Notes: a model not told the origin generated them from the letters alone. Counted from the first letter of the stretch, positions 1 to 11,700 are shown. The stretch: DNA of 64,000 bases from Medicago truncatula (GCF_003473485.1 NC_053044.1:3856501-3920500); one strand, 5' to 3'. Numbers and translations are program-made.

Positions 1-290
1 TTTCTCGAAAATGCACTTGGTGATACGAAAAGCAAAATATTATTACTTTGTTAACTGCTGAACTGAAGCTGAAAGAGAGAAGTAGAGAACAACGACTACT
101 CAACACAACATATCACTAAAATTCCATCCATGCACTTTATTTTATTTTTGACAAGATTAATAAGTTGTTTTTTTGGGGTGGTTGATATATTGTTATGAGC
201 TATCAAAGTTTGAACTATAAATTTCTCACTTATTTACTTTTGATGTTGAATTTTAATCATGAAACCAACAAAACAGTTAAAAATGATAAA

Positions 291-591
291 GGCTAAAATG
301 CATTTTTTGCTCCCTAAGTTTCAAAATGTTGCGATTTTGACCCCTATTAAAAAAATGGCAAAAGTGACCCCATGTTTAGGGAAATATGCTCTTTTGACCC
401 CTAACATAAGGGAAATATGCTTTTTGACCCTTTATCTTTACAAAAAGTTGCGAATATGACCCCTTTTTTGGGACACGTGGTGTCTTCTCAGCAATTTTAG
501 GATGAAAAAGGCTGAAATTTTTTTTTTTTTTTAATAGGAGGCCAAAATCGTAACATTTTAAAATTTAAGAGGCGAAAAGTGCAGTTTAGCC
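291..591. mobile_element. Mutator-type MITE, 301 bp
   Basis: The ends are GGCTAAAATGCATTTTT and the near-inverse AAAAGTGCAGTTTAGCC. The flanking 9-mers AATGATAAA and AATTATAAA form a target-site duplication with one mismatch. The opposite palindrome arm (about 9500) has the uninterrupted site, while copy B (40332-40601) carries the element. It therefore inserted after the inverted duplication but before the direct duplication. Confidence 0.75.
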
Positions 592-931
592 AATTATAAA
601 TTGTCAATGTACCTTTGTAAATTAATACACATACAAACTGTTTCAGATGTGGTTAAATGAAAATGAATTTGAGTAAACGGCATGTTAGGGTTAGAGTTTG
701 TTAGTTACAAATCAAAATAAAAGTTTGTTTAGTTTTTTTATGAAAAAAACACTTTTAAAAAAAAATCTAAAAACAACTTCAAATTAGAAGTTGTTAAGAG
801 TAACTTCTAAAAAGAGAGAAAATATGAGTCAAAAGATTGAACTAATTATTTTGTAACAAAAAATCACTTTTATATAGTTGTTTCCAAACAAACTTTATAA
901 AAAAAACTAGAATCTATTTTGCGATGTTTAT

Positions 932-3055
932 TGTAACGCCCTAGTTATTTATTTAATTATTTTATTATGTGGAGTATGTATATATATTATTATATATGAT
1001 GTTTGGTGGTTTACGTGGAGTATATGCATATATTTGTATATATGTGATTGTTGGATGTTTTATGTGGTGTATTAATTTAGTATATGGTTTATTTAATAAT
1101 AATTAAAATAAGTATGAAATGGTAATTATTTTGGAGTTTGGGAAATAATAGGAGTTATTAGAAGTTATGGGGAGTTAAGTATAATTAAAGGGAGTTACAT
1201 TTTGGTGGGAGGTTAATACAGAGAAGTTAGAGTAGTTTTACGTAGAAGCAGTTTTTGGGAGAAAACAAGAGAAAGCCAAGAGCAAGAGAGAACCAAGGGC
1301 TGAGCATTGCTGTGCATTTCTTCTTCAATTTCTAAGGTAAGGGTGGGATTTACTTCAAGATTATAGTTATTGAATTCTGATTTTGTGTTTAACAGAGTGT
1401 TGGTGAGAATTTGGGGAAAAAGGGGTTTTTATGATAAAATGATGATTTTGAAGTTGTAAGCTTGATTTTGGGGTTAGAATTAGGTTCTGGTTGCGTAGAA
1501 CACTTAACTATGTATCTGTAAACTGATTTGGGGAGTGATTGGGAGAAAAATGGGATTTTTGGGTAAAACCAGTTTTCTGCCCGTACAGAAGTTCATCGCT
1601 CGCCTCGCGAGTAGCTGTGCTCGCCATGGCGAGTGAGCAACTTCATAGCTCGCCTCGCGAGCAGTCCAACTCGCCATGGCGAGTAAGCCCAGATAAAACT
1701 TGATTTTTGAAAAGTTGTTATAAGGTGTTTTGGGGATGGTTTAAGGTACCTAGATGATAATAAAGAGGAATGGTGGAAGTTTTAGGTTAAAAAGATGAAT
1801 AGGGAACTTAGAAATGGAGTTTGAGTGAGAAAATGTCACTTTTTCCCGAGAGCACCTAATTTTCACTCGCCTCGAGTTCGCCTTGAACTCGCCACGGCGA
1901 GCTAGTGTTTTCCGTGAACTCGCCATGGCGAGCAGATGTGCTCGCGAGGCGAGCTGCTCAGTTCCTGATTGTTGAAATTACTTGCTTGAATAATAATGGT
2001 TGATGTTGTTGTTTGAGCATGGGTATATATAATCATGCATTGTTTTGGTTGATTGGAGTGCTGCATTACCGAATACTGATGATGATTGATTGTATGCTAT
2101 TTATTGAGTCATACATGTCATTTAAGTGGTGTCATATGGAGTTGCATTGCATGGTCAGTTGTATGTAGATATACACAGGTAGGTCCATTGCATATGCATA
2201 AAAACAGCGGTGAGGGCTTCGGTCCTGGAGTACTAGTTGCTCAACAGCGGTGAGGGCTTCGGTCCTGATGAATGCTTTAACCATTCAAAAGCGGTGAGGG
2301 CCTCGGTCCTGATTGGTACCACATGCATAATTGCATCTCATTCAGAAGTCTAAGATGGTGTCTTAGCAGTGGTCATGTCATTTGCATGAGTCTTGATGTA
2401 ATGATGATGTTGATGTTTGATATACATTCTTATATATGTGTATTCATTGTGGTCTTGGTGTATTGTTGATGTTGATGATATTATATACATTGTATACTAC
2501 TTGTTAAGTGGATGATTATGATGGTATTGTTGTGAGTGTGAATAATTATAATATTTGCAAGTGAACATGTTGAAGTTATAGGGTGTTAGATTCATTTGAT
2601 GATTTTAATATCTATATTTATTGTTGTGAATCTCACCCCTTCTGCTTGAAAATGTTGCCCTTCCTATGGGTAACTTGCAGGTGATCCTGAGTAGTCGGTG
2701 GTGGCTCAAGAGTCGTGTCTAGGGCTCTGATACGTGGGTTGGGAGTCATTTTATTATTTCATTGTTGTTTTCCCTTCCATGTATCAAATTTTGGAACTTG
2801 TTGATGTGCCCTTTCATTGGCTAACTTTTGTTGTTTAGGCTTAATGCCAAGATGTTGTTGGAGATTAAAATATTGTTGTTGCTATTGAAAATGCAAAACT
2901 TTCCGCTGCATTAATTTGAAGTTATGACTGTTGTTGAATTAAATAGTTTTATTTTCTATTTAAGAATTTCGATGTTGCGATGTAGCATGCCCGTTTGGTG
3001 TAATACTCTGATGTTTATATGCTATTTTATTCCTTTTGGGTAACGGGGTGTTACA
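932..3055 (+). mobile_element. Solo LTR-like element, copy 1 (2124 bp)
   Basis: It begins TGTAACGCCC and ends GGGGTGTTACA (TG...CA with short imperfect inverted ends), flanked by TTTAT and ATTAT, a 5-bp target-site duplication with one mismatch. The paralogous site near 40934 is empty and reads straight through. There is no coding capacity. From the left it holds a purine-rich leader (about 1200-1336), a consensus splice donor (AAG|GTAAGGGTG at 1336/1337), CpG-rich palindromes of the CTCGCCATGGCGAG type (about 1597-1690 and 1866-1955), three copies of a 21-bp motif (2207-2311) and an acceptor-like TAACTTGCAG|GTGATC at 2680/2681. Related copies lie at 20593-23645 and 52325-54233, both in opposite orientation. 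A solo LTR is the simplest reading; a non-coding transcription unit moved as a unit is the alternative. Confidence 0.8.
2207..2311 (+). repeat. Tandem 21-bp motif, three spaced copies
   Basis: GCGGTGAGGGCTTCGGTCCTG occurs at 2207, 2247 and, with one change, at 2291, separated by about 20 bp of unrelated sequence. The same motif, in reverse complement, lies in element copy 2 near 21968 and 22126. Copy 3 has a different motif (GTGCGGAGGACAAAGCTCCTAA) at the equivalent place. Confidence 0.85.
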
Positions 3056-3471
3056 ATTATCATGATAATTTTTTTTTTTTAGGGTTTAGAGTTTAGTCAT
3101 AAATCATTTTTTACTTCAAATAATTAAGTTTTTTTTGTATACAACTTTATAAAATAGTTTTTTTTTGACAAAATAATCTCAATCTTTTGATATTTATATT
3201 TTTTCTATTATATCAAAATTTATTTTTTGAAAAGCTATTTTTAGATTTTCTTTTTAAAAAAAAAAAGATGTATAACAAACGGAATCAATACTTTTAAAAA
3301 TTGTTTTTTCTTATAAAAGATATAATAAACAGGCTCTTAATAACAAATTATAAGCGCTTATTAAAAACCATTTTAAAAAATAAAAAATGCTAATTAAAAA
3401 TCCTCTAAATAAATGTTCTTAATAAAAACAAAATTCAAGTCATAATTAAGCAGAATAAATACTGACGATAA

Positions 3472-3607
3472 GTCTCTGTGAGCATAGCTCAGTTGGCAGG
3501 GACAATGCATTATTATATACAGGGGTCGGGGTTCGAACCCCGGACACCCCACCTTTTCATTTTAAAAGTGAATTTCTAGCCACTAAACTACCTGACAAAA
3601 AAAAAAT
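3472..3607 (+). mobile_element. tRNA-derived SINE (about 136 bp)
   Basis: It contains an RNA polymerase III A box (TAGCTCAGTTGG) and B box (GGTTCGAACCCCG) as in a tRNA, but no tRNA-like 3' half, and ends in an A-rich tail (caaaaaaaaaat). It is flanked by a perfect 14-bp target-site duplication, AATACTGACGATAA (3458-3471 and 3608-3621). Copy B has the single-copy empty site at about 41340. It inserted in the left palindrome arm of copy A after the direct duplication. Confidence 0.88.
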
Positions 3608-3905
3608 AATACTGACGATAAAATTCATTAAGTAAAAAAACTCACGATAAAAGAAATAAGTTTGTTATCAACTCTACAAGAATTTGTTACTAATAACCAA
3701 CTGCAACAGAAAATAAAGAAGTACTCTTAAAACTAACTCGAACATAATTGTGAAAATCTTCCTTCATCTCCATCGTAATTAATTCCTTGATTAATAATGG
3801 CTTATAAGTGATCCTGCATATAAATCAAAATTAAAAACTTAGAGCACAAGCTTATAAAAAAAATTAAAATAGATACTACATTAATTCATAAAATTTTCAT
3901 ACCTT

Positions 3906-4502
3906 TTATGTTTGCACTTTTCTCACACTAAGAGCAAAACACAACTGATTGGTTTGTGAATGGCGAAACATCCATACCGTAACATGATCTTCAATCGCTT
4001 TCAATTGATGCGTTCGGGAGAAATTCACCCACCTTCCACCGCTGAGGACATAAACTTTTTCACTCCAAAACTTAAATATCATGTTGAATGTGTTGCCTTG
4101 CATGTCATAAACAACGACGTCTATTCCTTCTCGAACATCTTCTTCTCCTTTTTTCAACAAGGGCAAGAAATACGTTTCCACATGATTCTTGTTCAATAGT
4201 AATCTACCCTGACCCGGTTCCAAATCAGTAGGGTATAGTTTCTTCACAAAAGGCTTGCAACAAAAAAGAATATCATTGTTTGTTACACCAGGAATCGTCG
4301 GTATATTGATTTGTGGCGCTGGATGAGCATTGTTGTTATATGTTCTTCTCTTCTCGTCTTCAATTTTTTGCATTGAAAGAAGAATACGAGCAACTTCACG
4401 CTCACCAGGAGTAAAGCTAATCTCATCGTCAACTTTTCTTTTCATCTTGTAATCAAAGGAACTTCTTTGTTTCATGGTGCAGTTCTCGACACTTTCATTC
4501 AT
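3906..4502 (-). CDS. B3-domain protein, copy 1 (198 aa)
   Basis: Putative nuclear DNA-binding protein of the plant B3 superfamily; the closest recognised layout is the At1g05920/DUF313-like group. Residues 1-75 form a hydrophilic, lysine-rich N-terminus. Residues 88-195 read as a B3 fold: LLLNKNHVETYFLPLL, then DVVVYDMQGNTFNMIFKFW, YVLSGGRWVNF, and the end strand VTVWMFRHSQTNQLCFAL. The start chosen is the methionine of MNESVENC, since it is the only one open in all four copies. Longer frames upstream exist here but are frame-shifted in copy 4. Just after the stop a GT-AG intron (AAAAG|GTATGA to ATATGCAG|GATCAC) is conserved in all copies, so the mRNA probably has a spliced 3' UTR. Copy-specific residues are E3, G99 and E109. 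DNA targets are unknown. Confidence 0.75.
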   Translation of the reverse strand: MNESVENCTMKQRSSFDYKMKRKVDDEISFTPGEREVARILLSMQKIEDEKRRTYNNNAHPAPQINIPTIPGVTNNDILFCCKPFVKKLYPTDLEPGQGRLLLNKNHVETYFLPLLKKGEEDVREGIDVVVYDMQGNTFNMIFKFWSEKVYVLSGGRWVNFSRTHQLKAIEDHVTVWMFRHSQTNQLCFALSVRKVQT

Positions 4503-5269
4503 GGCTTGTGTTTGTTTGTTTTGGTCTATAGTTTTGTTTATGGTAAACACTATATTTTGGCTATGACTTTTGATCAATGTGGTGCAAGGATTAGGTTTAA
4601 ATATAACTCTCATAAGATAAGATATAAAAATTCTGTTTTTTTTTAAATAACAAAGTTTGAGATAATTGTGCTTCAAGAAAGAAAGGTGATTTAAATGTTG
4701 TGGAGATATATAATGCTATTATGCTAATATATCTTTTTGGTTTCAGATTTCAATATTTTGTTTTGGAGATATATAATGTTAATATAACTTTTTGTTTTAG
4801 TAAATAATGTTAATATAGCTTCTTTTTTAGTAATGTTAATATATCTTGAAAGGATTGTGTTGATTATATCATATCGTAATTTTCTTTTAAATCCATAGAA
4901 GATACAAACCTGAAAATAAAGTATGAATCATCATATTTTTTTCGTTAAAAGTAAATCTTCATCTTTTTGGAATTAAATTAATGTAGGTTAGTCCAAAAGT
5001 TTCGGTTAAAGTGACAAAACATATTGAAATGGGATATAGCCCTAACTAATCGATCATAAAGAGAAGAAAAAAAAAAAAAAAAACTAAACTCCAACTTCTC
5101 TAAGAATGATTATTATAGGTCATTTTTTGACTTAGAATCACACATCTGCATCTTTTTTCCGTTTCTTTCAATTCAAATAAGTGATTTTTACATATATCTA
5201 AGAGTTTTCTTTTGTGTTTTCCCTTTTTTTTTTTTTTTGTAAATTTACATATTTTTGGAATTAAATCAA

Positions 5270-5585
5270 GAATAAAGATTGGTAGACACCCTTAATGTGT
5301 ACACCCCTTTGTACCACTCTCGAAAATTTCAGTTAACCAATTTTATGGTCTGTGTGACCACATTTTTTCTGTTACGTGACCACTATTTATAAGCTGAAAA
5401 AATATGGTCACGCAACTAAAATGCGCGTGACCACTTTTTTCCACTTAGTTAACCAAATAAATTATGGAAAAATAGTGGTCACGCAACTAAAAAACGTGGT
5501 CACACAGACAATATATTTGGTTAACTGGAATTTTTCTGAGTGGTAAACGGGTGAACATATTAAGGGTGTCTACCTATCATTGCTC
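5270..5585. mobile_element. Mutator-type MITE (316 bp)
   Basis: The termini ATTGGTAGACACCC and GGGTGTCTACCTAT are inverted. A perfect 9-bp duplication TTAAATCAA flanks it (5261-5269, 5586-5594). The interior is itself symmetrical, with GGTCACGCAACTAAAA repeats and a TTAACCAA pair near both ends. The same element is in copy B at 42963-43281, so it predates the direct duplication. Confidence 0.8.
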
Positions 5586-5767
5586 TTAAATCAATGTATG
5601 TTAGTCAAAAATTCTTAGATCAAGTGACAAAACATATTGAAATTGTCGGGATGTTTTGACCGGAGTTCGAAACTCGATCACTTCACTTATGTCTGAGAGT
5701 TTTTAATGATTACAGTCATTAAACTCAATCACTCCATTTATGCCTATGAGTTTTTATCGTTATAATC

Positions 5768-5801
5768 ATTCCATCTATCTAAAAAAAAAGATAGATGGAA
5801 T
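5768..5801. other. Perfect 13-bp stem hairpin with an A8 loop
   Basis: ATTCCATCTATCT, eight A residues, then AGATAGATGGAAT. The same hairpin is preserved in copy B near 43465-43500. It lies beside the U5-like end of the LTR-like relic. Its role is unknown. Confidence 0.7.
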
Positions 5802-7220
5802 GTGATCGTACCTGATCAGAAGGTGAATGTCGGTGCTCTTAAATGCGGAGGTTGAAGGTGGTGGAAATGCGTCAGTTTGTACACTAGAACGGCGGGGAGG
5901 GGGGTGTACCTGCAGACACTCCGACGGTCAAGTCAGTAGAGGTCAGAAATGGGGGTTAAGAGATGAGAGAGATTCTACCTTGGGGACTGCGAGGAGTCCC
6001 CTTTATATAGAGGTGGGTGTTTGCAGAGCCGTTATACGGCACACATGTGTCCCGCGGTTACGAAATTGTGGGAAGTGTAACCGCCAGTGAGAGATTTGTG
6101 AGAACATGGGGAAAGAGACGTTACAGATTGTTTGAACTGGTGTATGTTGCTCCGTGCACCCCCCATCGCGGGGAAGGGGTGTGTTGCGAGTAACCTGCCA
6201 AATGCGGTATTTAGGCTGGATTGTTATTGGGCCTTAGGTCTTTGACCGGTACATAACAGTAGCCCCCCAAGTCGTTGCTCTTGGTAAAGAGTGATGACTT
6301 AAGGTTGAGCGGGGGAACTACTCGTGGATACCTAATGAAGATTTTGCTTCATATCCAGGAAGGGTGGATAGTGCGAGGGAGGTTCCCCCTTTAATGTCGA
6401 AGCTTCCTTGGTATGCCCGTAACGGAACAATGTTTGTTCATGAAGGGAAACCTTGCAAATTCTACTATGAGTGAGCTGGATAGGTGTATGATGCGGAAAT
6501 ACCTCAAAACCTATCACATCAGTGATTATGTTGATGTTAGGGTTAACAGTGTTGTACGTTCACAAGGATGTCCGTCAGGATTTTAGGGATGCTCATTTGG
6601 TATTTAGATCTTGTGGTATGTCCGCGATGGAACGGGATAGTTCTCAAGGGGATGCCTCACAAGTTCTAACAAAAGCGATTTGATTAGACAGAGGAAGCGA
6701 ACCTACCTCAGGACTTATTATATTGATGACCATGTCAACATCAGGGTTAACAATGTTGTGCACATGACTATGCTCGCTAAACCCTTATTTGTGCTCGCCA
6801 GTCTGGACATGATGTATCCCTTGGTTTATGTGAGATGTGTTCAGCATGCAAGTGTCTGTCTATCTTGTTGAGAGATGGAAAGATTTCCTCGTCGGAGAGT
6901 TGGTTGTTTGTCACTCATCCATCAATGCCCATTGGTTCCTTGAGGCCACGTGTAAAGGCTAGTGTAGTACTTGAGTACCTGGTGCCTTGAGAGTGTCTCG
7001 TTTTATGTTCCCGAAGTTTCATCATAGTTGTTGATTTGATCTTGATGTTTGGGAATCAAATGTGTTTGATCAGAACCGTTAGATGTGCGAGTAGACGTGG
7101 CATGCACCGTTGTCTCGTTTACTCAGTGAATGGTTGTATGTGAAGGACTACCGTATCAAGTTCGCTGTTTTCTAAAAGGTTGCGAAGGACCTAAAATTAC
7201 CTCTTCTCGCCGAGTGAAAG
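5800..7220 (-). mobile_element. LTR-like relic forming the palindrome centre
   Basis: This is GC-richer than its surroundings and has no convincing gene. Read on the minus strand it has a TATA-like CTATATAAAGGGG (about 6000-6012), then a leader with GACTTGACCGTCGGAGTG and a CTGCAGGTACACC block, which resemble R/U5 regions of plant gypsy-type LTRs. The exact ends and a target-site duplication were not found, so the boundaries are approximate. Short ORFs at 5827-6090 and 6680-6871 do not look like proteins. It is duplicated at about 43500-44960. Confidence 0.45.
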
Positions 7221-7772
7221 AGAATGAAAACTTAGAGAAGTTGGAGTCTAGTTTTTTTTTTTTGTTTGATTGATTATTTATGGTTATATCCAATTTCAAT
7301 ATGTTTTGTCACTTTAACCGAGACTTTTGGACTAACCTACATTAATTTAAGTCCAAAAATATGTAGATTTACTTTTAATGAAAAAAATAGGAAGATTCAT
7401 ATTTTATTTTCAGGTTTGTATCTTCTATAGATTTAATTTTTATTTCCGATATGCTCCTAAAAGAAAACTACGATATGATATAATCAACTTAACCCTTTCA
7501 AGATATATTAACATTATTTAGTATTTACTAAAACAAAAAGATATATTAAAATTATATTAATATATCTCCACAACATTTAAATTACCTTTCTTTCTTGAAG
7601 CACAATTTTCTCGAACTTTGTTATTTGAAAAAAAAAAAACAGAATTTTTATATCATATCTTATGGAGAGTTGTATTTAAACCTAATCCTTGCACCACATG
7701 ATCAAAAGTCATAGCCAAAATATAGTGTTTACCATAAACAAAACTATAAACCAAAACAAACAAACACAAGCC

Positions 7773-8369
7773 ATGAATCAAAGTGTCGAGAACTGCACCA
7801 TGAAACAAAGAAGTTCCTTTGATTACAAGATGAAAAGAAAAGTTGACGATGAGATTAGCTTTACTCCTGGTGAGCGTGAAGTTGCTCGTATTCTTCTTTC
7901 AATGCAAAAAATTGAAGACGAGAAGAGAAGAACATATAACAACAATGCTCATCCAGCGCCACAAATCAATATACCGACGATTCCTGGTGTAACAAACAAT
8001 GATATTCTTTTTTGTTGCAAGCCTTTTGTGAAGAAACTATACCCTACTGATTTGGAACCGGGTCAGAGTAGATTACTATTGAACAAGAATCATGTGGAAA
8101 CATATTTCTTGCCCTTGTTGAAAAAAGGAGAAGAAGATGTTCGAGAAGGAATAGACGTCGTTGTTTATGACATGCAAGGCAACACATTCAACATGATATT
8201 TAAGTTTTGGAGTGAAAAAGTTTATGTCCTCAGCGGTGGAAGGTGGGTGAATTTCTCCCGAACGCATCAATTGAAAGCGATTGAAGATCATGTTACGGTG
8301 TGGATGTTTCGCCATTCACAAACCAATCAATTGTGTTTTGCTCTTAGTGTGAGAAAAGTGCAAACATAA
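7773..8369 (+). CDS. B3-domain protein, copy 2 (198 aa)
   Basis: Right-arm partner of the B3 gene at 3906-4502, transcribed away from it. The protein is the same 198-residue B3 design and differs from copy 1 only by Q3 and S99, with E109 kept. An in-frame ATG lies further upstream at 7689, but that extension is broken in copy 4 by a 2-bp difference (ACTATAAACC against ACTATACC), so the common methionine at 7773 is preferred. The 3' UTR intron is present (AAAAG|GTATGA after the stop, TATATGCAG|GATCAC near 8460). The silent sites also match copy 1 closely, which suggests recent homogenisation between arms. It is probably a nuclear DNA-binding protein; expression cannot be judged from the sequence. 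Confidence 0.75.
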   Translation: MNQSVENCTMKQRSSFDYKMKRKVDDEISFTPGEREVARILLSMQKIEDEKRRTYNNNAHPAPQINIPTIPGVTNNDILFCCKPFVKKLYPTDLEPGQSRLLLNKNHVETYFLPLLKKGEEDVREGIDVVVYDMQGNTFNMIFKFWSEKVYVLSGGRWVNFSRTHQLKAIEDHVTVWMFRHSQTNQLCFALSVRKVQT

Positions 8370-9851
8370 AAGGTATGAAAATTTTATGAATTAATGTAGT
8401 ATCTATTTTAATTTTTTTTATAAGCTTGTGCTCTAAGTTTTCAATTTTGATTTATATGCAGGATCACTTATAAGCCATTATTAATCAAGGAATTAATTAC
8501 GATGGAGATGAAGGAAGATTTTCACAATTATGTTCGAGTTAGTTTTAAGAGTACTTCTTTATTTTCTGTTGCAGTTGGTTATTAGTAACAAATTCTTGTA
8601 GAGTTGATAACCGTGTGTTTTTGTTTTATGATTATCTTGATGCAACTTATTTCTTTTATCGTTAGTTTTTTTCATGAAGGAATTTTATCGTGAGTATTTA
8701 TTCTACTTAATTATGACTTGAATTTTGTTTTTAATAAGCACTTTTTTTAGAGGATTTTAAATAAGCATTTTTTATTTTTTAGATGTTTTTAATAAGTGCT
8801 TATGATTTGTTATCAAGAGCCTGTTTATTATATCTTTTTAAGAAAAAAAACAACTTTTTTTTTACAAAAAAAAAAAATCCAATTTTAAAAGTATTGCATC
8901 CGTTTGTTACGTATATTTTTTTTATTAAAATCTAAAAATAGTTTCTAAAAAAAATAAATTTTAAAATAAGAGAGAGAATATAAGTTTCAAAAGATTGAGG
9001 TAATTTTGTAACAAAAAATTTATTTTATATAGTTGTATTATAAAAAAAAAACTAAATTATTTGAAAAAAAAACGAGATTTTACGAAAAATTAGAATCTAT
9101 TTTGTGTTTTTTTTTTCTTCAGGAAAATCAAATTTGTTTTTTAAAATTATTTAGTTTGTTTGGATACAATTATATAAAAGTTATTTTTTGTTACAAAATT
9201 AATTAGTTCAATCCTTTGACTCATATTTTTTGAGAAGGTATTCTTAACAACTTCTCATTTGAAGTTATTTTTAAATTTTTTTTTTTTAATTGTAACAAAC
9301 GGATGCAATACTCTAAAAAAAAAAAAAGTGATTTTTTTCTTAAAAAAAACTATAACAAATTTTCATTTTAATTCGTAACAAATGAACTCTAACCCTAACA
9401 TGTTGTTTACTCAAAAAACATGCCGCTAAAATTCCTTTTCTTTAACCACATCTGAAACAGTTTGTGGGAGTATTAATTTACAAAGGTTCATTGACAATTT
9501 GGAATTTTATCGTTTTTAACTTTTTTGTTGGTTTTTGCCTCAAGTAGCTTTATAATTAAAATTCAACATAAAAAATAAATAAGTGGGAAGTTTATAGTTC
9601 GAACTGTATACCGCATAAGAATATATCAACCCTCCCCTAAAATAACAACTTATCAATTTCGTCAAAAATAAAATAAAGTGCATGGATGGAATTTTAGTGA
9701 TATGTTGTGTTTAGTAGTCGTTAGCACATGTTAGGAATTTTGGGAAGAAAGAAATTAAAGCGTGTATTAGTATTGGTGTAAGTTGTTCTCTCTTTCAGCT
9801 TCAGTTCAGCAGTTAAAAGAGTAATAATATTTTGCTTTTTGATATGAGCAA

Positions 9852-10241
9852 ATTTTTTTTTGGAAAGGCAAAGAAAAATGCAATATATTAATAGCTTGGC
9901 ACCAGAAGTATCAATATCAGTACAAGAGTGAACACCAAACCCCTATCCAACAACAAATAAAACAGACCTATAACAATCTGATAAATTAAAACTATGATAG
10001 TATCAAAATTACATCAAACGGTACAAAATGCAGAATCCTTAGCAGACACAAACTCAGGCGCCGACGAATCCTTTGGAGATAAGAGATAGTCTTCTTGGGA
10101 TCTCGTTCCTTGCCACAAACAACTAACATACTTACAATGAACATGAACAAACACACATTCTACAGCCGCAGTCAACCGGGCAAGGATCTTGAGATACAAC
10201 CAAGACAACAAATCAAAAACTTAAACATAGCATGGTGAGTG
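9852..10241 (-). mobile_element. Short retroposed sequence with poly(A)
   Basis: Relative to the left palindrome arm this is an extra block of about 390 bp. On the minus strand it ends in an A run (TTTCCAAAAAAAAAT) and is bounded by ATGAGCAA on both sides (9844-9851 and 10242-10249), as expected of LINE-mediated insertion. It contains a 65-codon minus-strand ORF (10014-10211) that I do not recognise; both copies keep it open. The block is also in copy B (47631-48019). Alternatives are a SINE, a truncated LINE 3' end or a processed pseudogene fragment. Confidence 0.55.
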
Positions 10242-10526
10242 ATGAGCAATTGATGAGTGCATTTTTTAGAAACTGACATGTCTTGTTTGTATTTTTTTTC
10301 CTTTCAACATCGCAGTAAACTATTAAATCAAACAAGAACTTTTACTATACCAAAGACTAAAATCAGTAGTACCAACTAGAGTATCTGGTCTACTGACAGT
10401 TAAGTACAACGGAGATCCAATCATTCCTCTATATTCTTTTTTAAGAAGATCTTTAATGTATTTCTCTTGACAATTTAAATATTCCTTTTTTTTTAGCGAC
10501 AAAATTTATTAATAACCAAATCCCTG

Positions 10527-11700
10527 TGATAGGCTCGAAAGTGCACAGAAATATCGATTTCAGTATAAAAGATCTCGAATTTCACAGAGACCAATGTCAA
10601 GTACCATTATCTATTGTCACATTGTTTATCTAAGGTGATGCTAATTAGTTTGATTGTGAAATTAGGAAATTAACTTGTTTCTAATTATTTTTATGACGAG
10701 AGACCGGAATATAATTCGTGTCGATCGTGAATACTTCTTAAGTTATATCTTATTATTATAACAAGAAAATATTTTCGCACGTAACAGGTTTAAATTAAAG
10801 AGGCCGCTCCGCTTTCGCGTGTACGACACCGAATTTCGACTTTGTAATCTATTCAACCTCTTTCGCGCGTACGCATTACAACTTCAAAATTCCGTTTGAA
10901 AAATAATCAATTTTTGCGTGAATTTAAGTAAAAATTTAATATAAAGGTTCTGTTTACTTTCGCATAGTCGGAATCGTATTTTAAACCTACAGAAGCCCGC
11001 TCTCGCTGTATTTTAAATCAATTCCTGAATCTTCTACAGACGATACAAGTTTCACTCTTTCAAGATGAAATGAGAATCACATTATTCCAGTTTTCACTGT
11101 TAAAATTCATCGTTAAAAATAAAATTTTCAGACTTAAATATAATTCATTTTACATTTTCTAATCATACAACTCAACAAAATATCATTGATAGGACCGACG
11201 ACGTTCATCATATTCCAAATTCTATAAAAATTTACTCAGACATAGTAATTATAATAAATAAACTTTTATTCATACCATTCATCATCATTGAAACAGAGAA
11301 ATAACAGAGAAGCAAAGTGATAGATACTCTAAAATAAAAAGAAGGAAGCCACGGCAGTACGTAGTGTTATAAGCAAGCACCATTGAATGGAATAGTCACT
11401 CGTAAACAGGAAGAAATAGAACAGCAGCAATAATTGGATTTGGAATTGGTAACGTAATTGAAATAAATATGATCAAGTACAAGCAATTGAAATATAACGT
11501 TATTTTCAGTATGATTTTGAGTTAGTTTAGTAGACAAATTAAATTATTATAGAGAATTTTAGAGAAATTGTTCATGGTTTAAGAGACATTTTGTATCGTT
11601 TTAAATTGAGTCATATAATTATGTTTCTTCCCTAAACTATATAATTTCATAGGTGGTTTGAGTCTTTTATTGACAAATCATGCACTTCAGCAAGAAAGAC
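10527..11700 (-). mobile_element. Possible gypsy-type LTR remnant
   Basis: It starts TGATAGGCTCGAAAGTGCAC. Read on the minus strand the end has the pattern CATTGGTCTCTGTGAAATTCG ... CTATCA, like the 3' end of several plant gypsy LTRs (compare the CTATCA end at 60381). There is no ORF. Repeated CTTTCGCGYGTACG-type words occur at about 10810-10870. The far end is not defined. The stretch lies just outside the palindrome and is duplicated at 48304-49540. Confidence 0.35.

Larger units (their letters stand above)
1..10480. repeat. Large imperfect palindrome A (two B3 genes head to head)
   Basis: The left arm (1 to about 5110) and the right arm (about 7225-10480) are reverse complements, interrupted by insertions. 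Anchor matches are gcagttaacaaag at the outer side against ctttgttaactgc in the other arm, the B3 genes, and the central sequence agagaagttggag. The centre (about 5110-7225) holds a MITE and an LTR-like relic. Copy B shows the true outer limit: 39530-39760 is the inverse of 48045-48262, so palindrome A must extend past the left window edge. Confidence 0.85.

Noticed and set aside
3480..3555. tRNA gene suggested by A-box and B-box sequences
   Set aside because: The anticodon and acceptor arms do not pair, the block ends in an A-rich tail and is flanked by a 14-bp duplication, so it is a tRNA-derived SINE.
3960..4199. 79-codon ORF opposite the B3 gene, present in all four copies
   Set aside because: It is the antisense shadow of the B3 coding region; its conservation follows from that of the gene.
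5827..6090. 87-codon ORF in the palindrome centre, also at 43524-43787
   Set aside because: Lies across the leader/U5-like part of an LTR relic, with odd composition and no recognisable domain; conservation reflects the recent duplication.
10800..10880. Possible regulatory array of CTTTCGCGYGTACG words
   Set aside because: Only two to three imperfect copies within an LTR-like relic; no further support.
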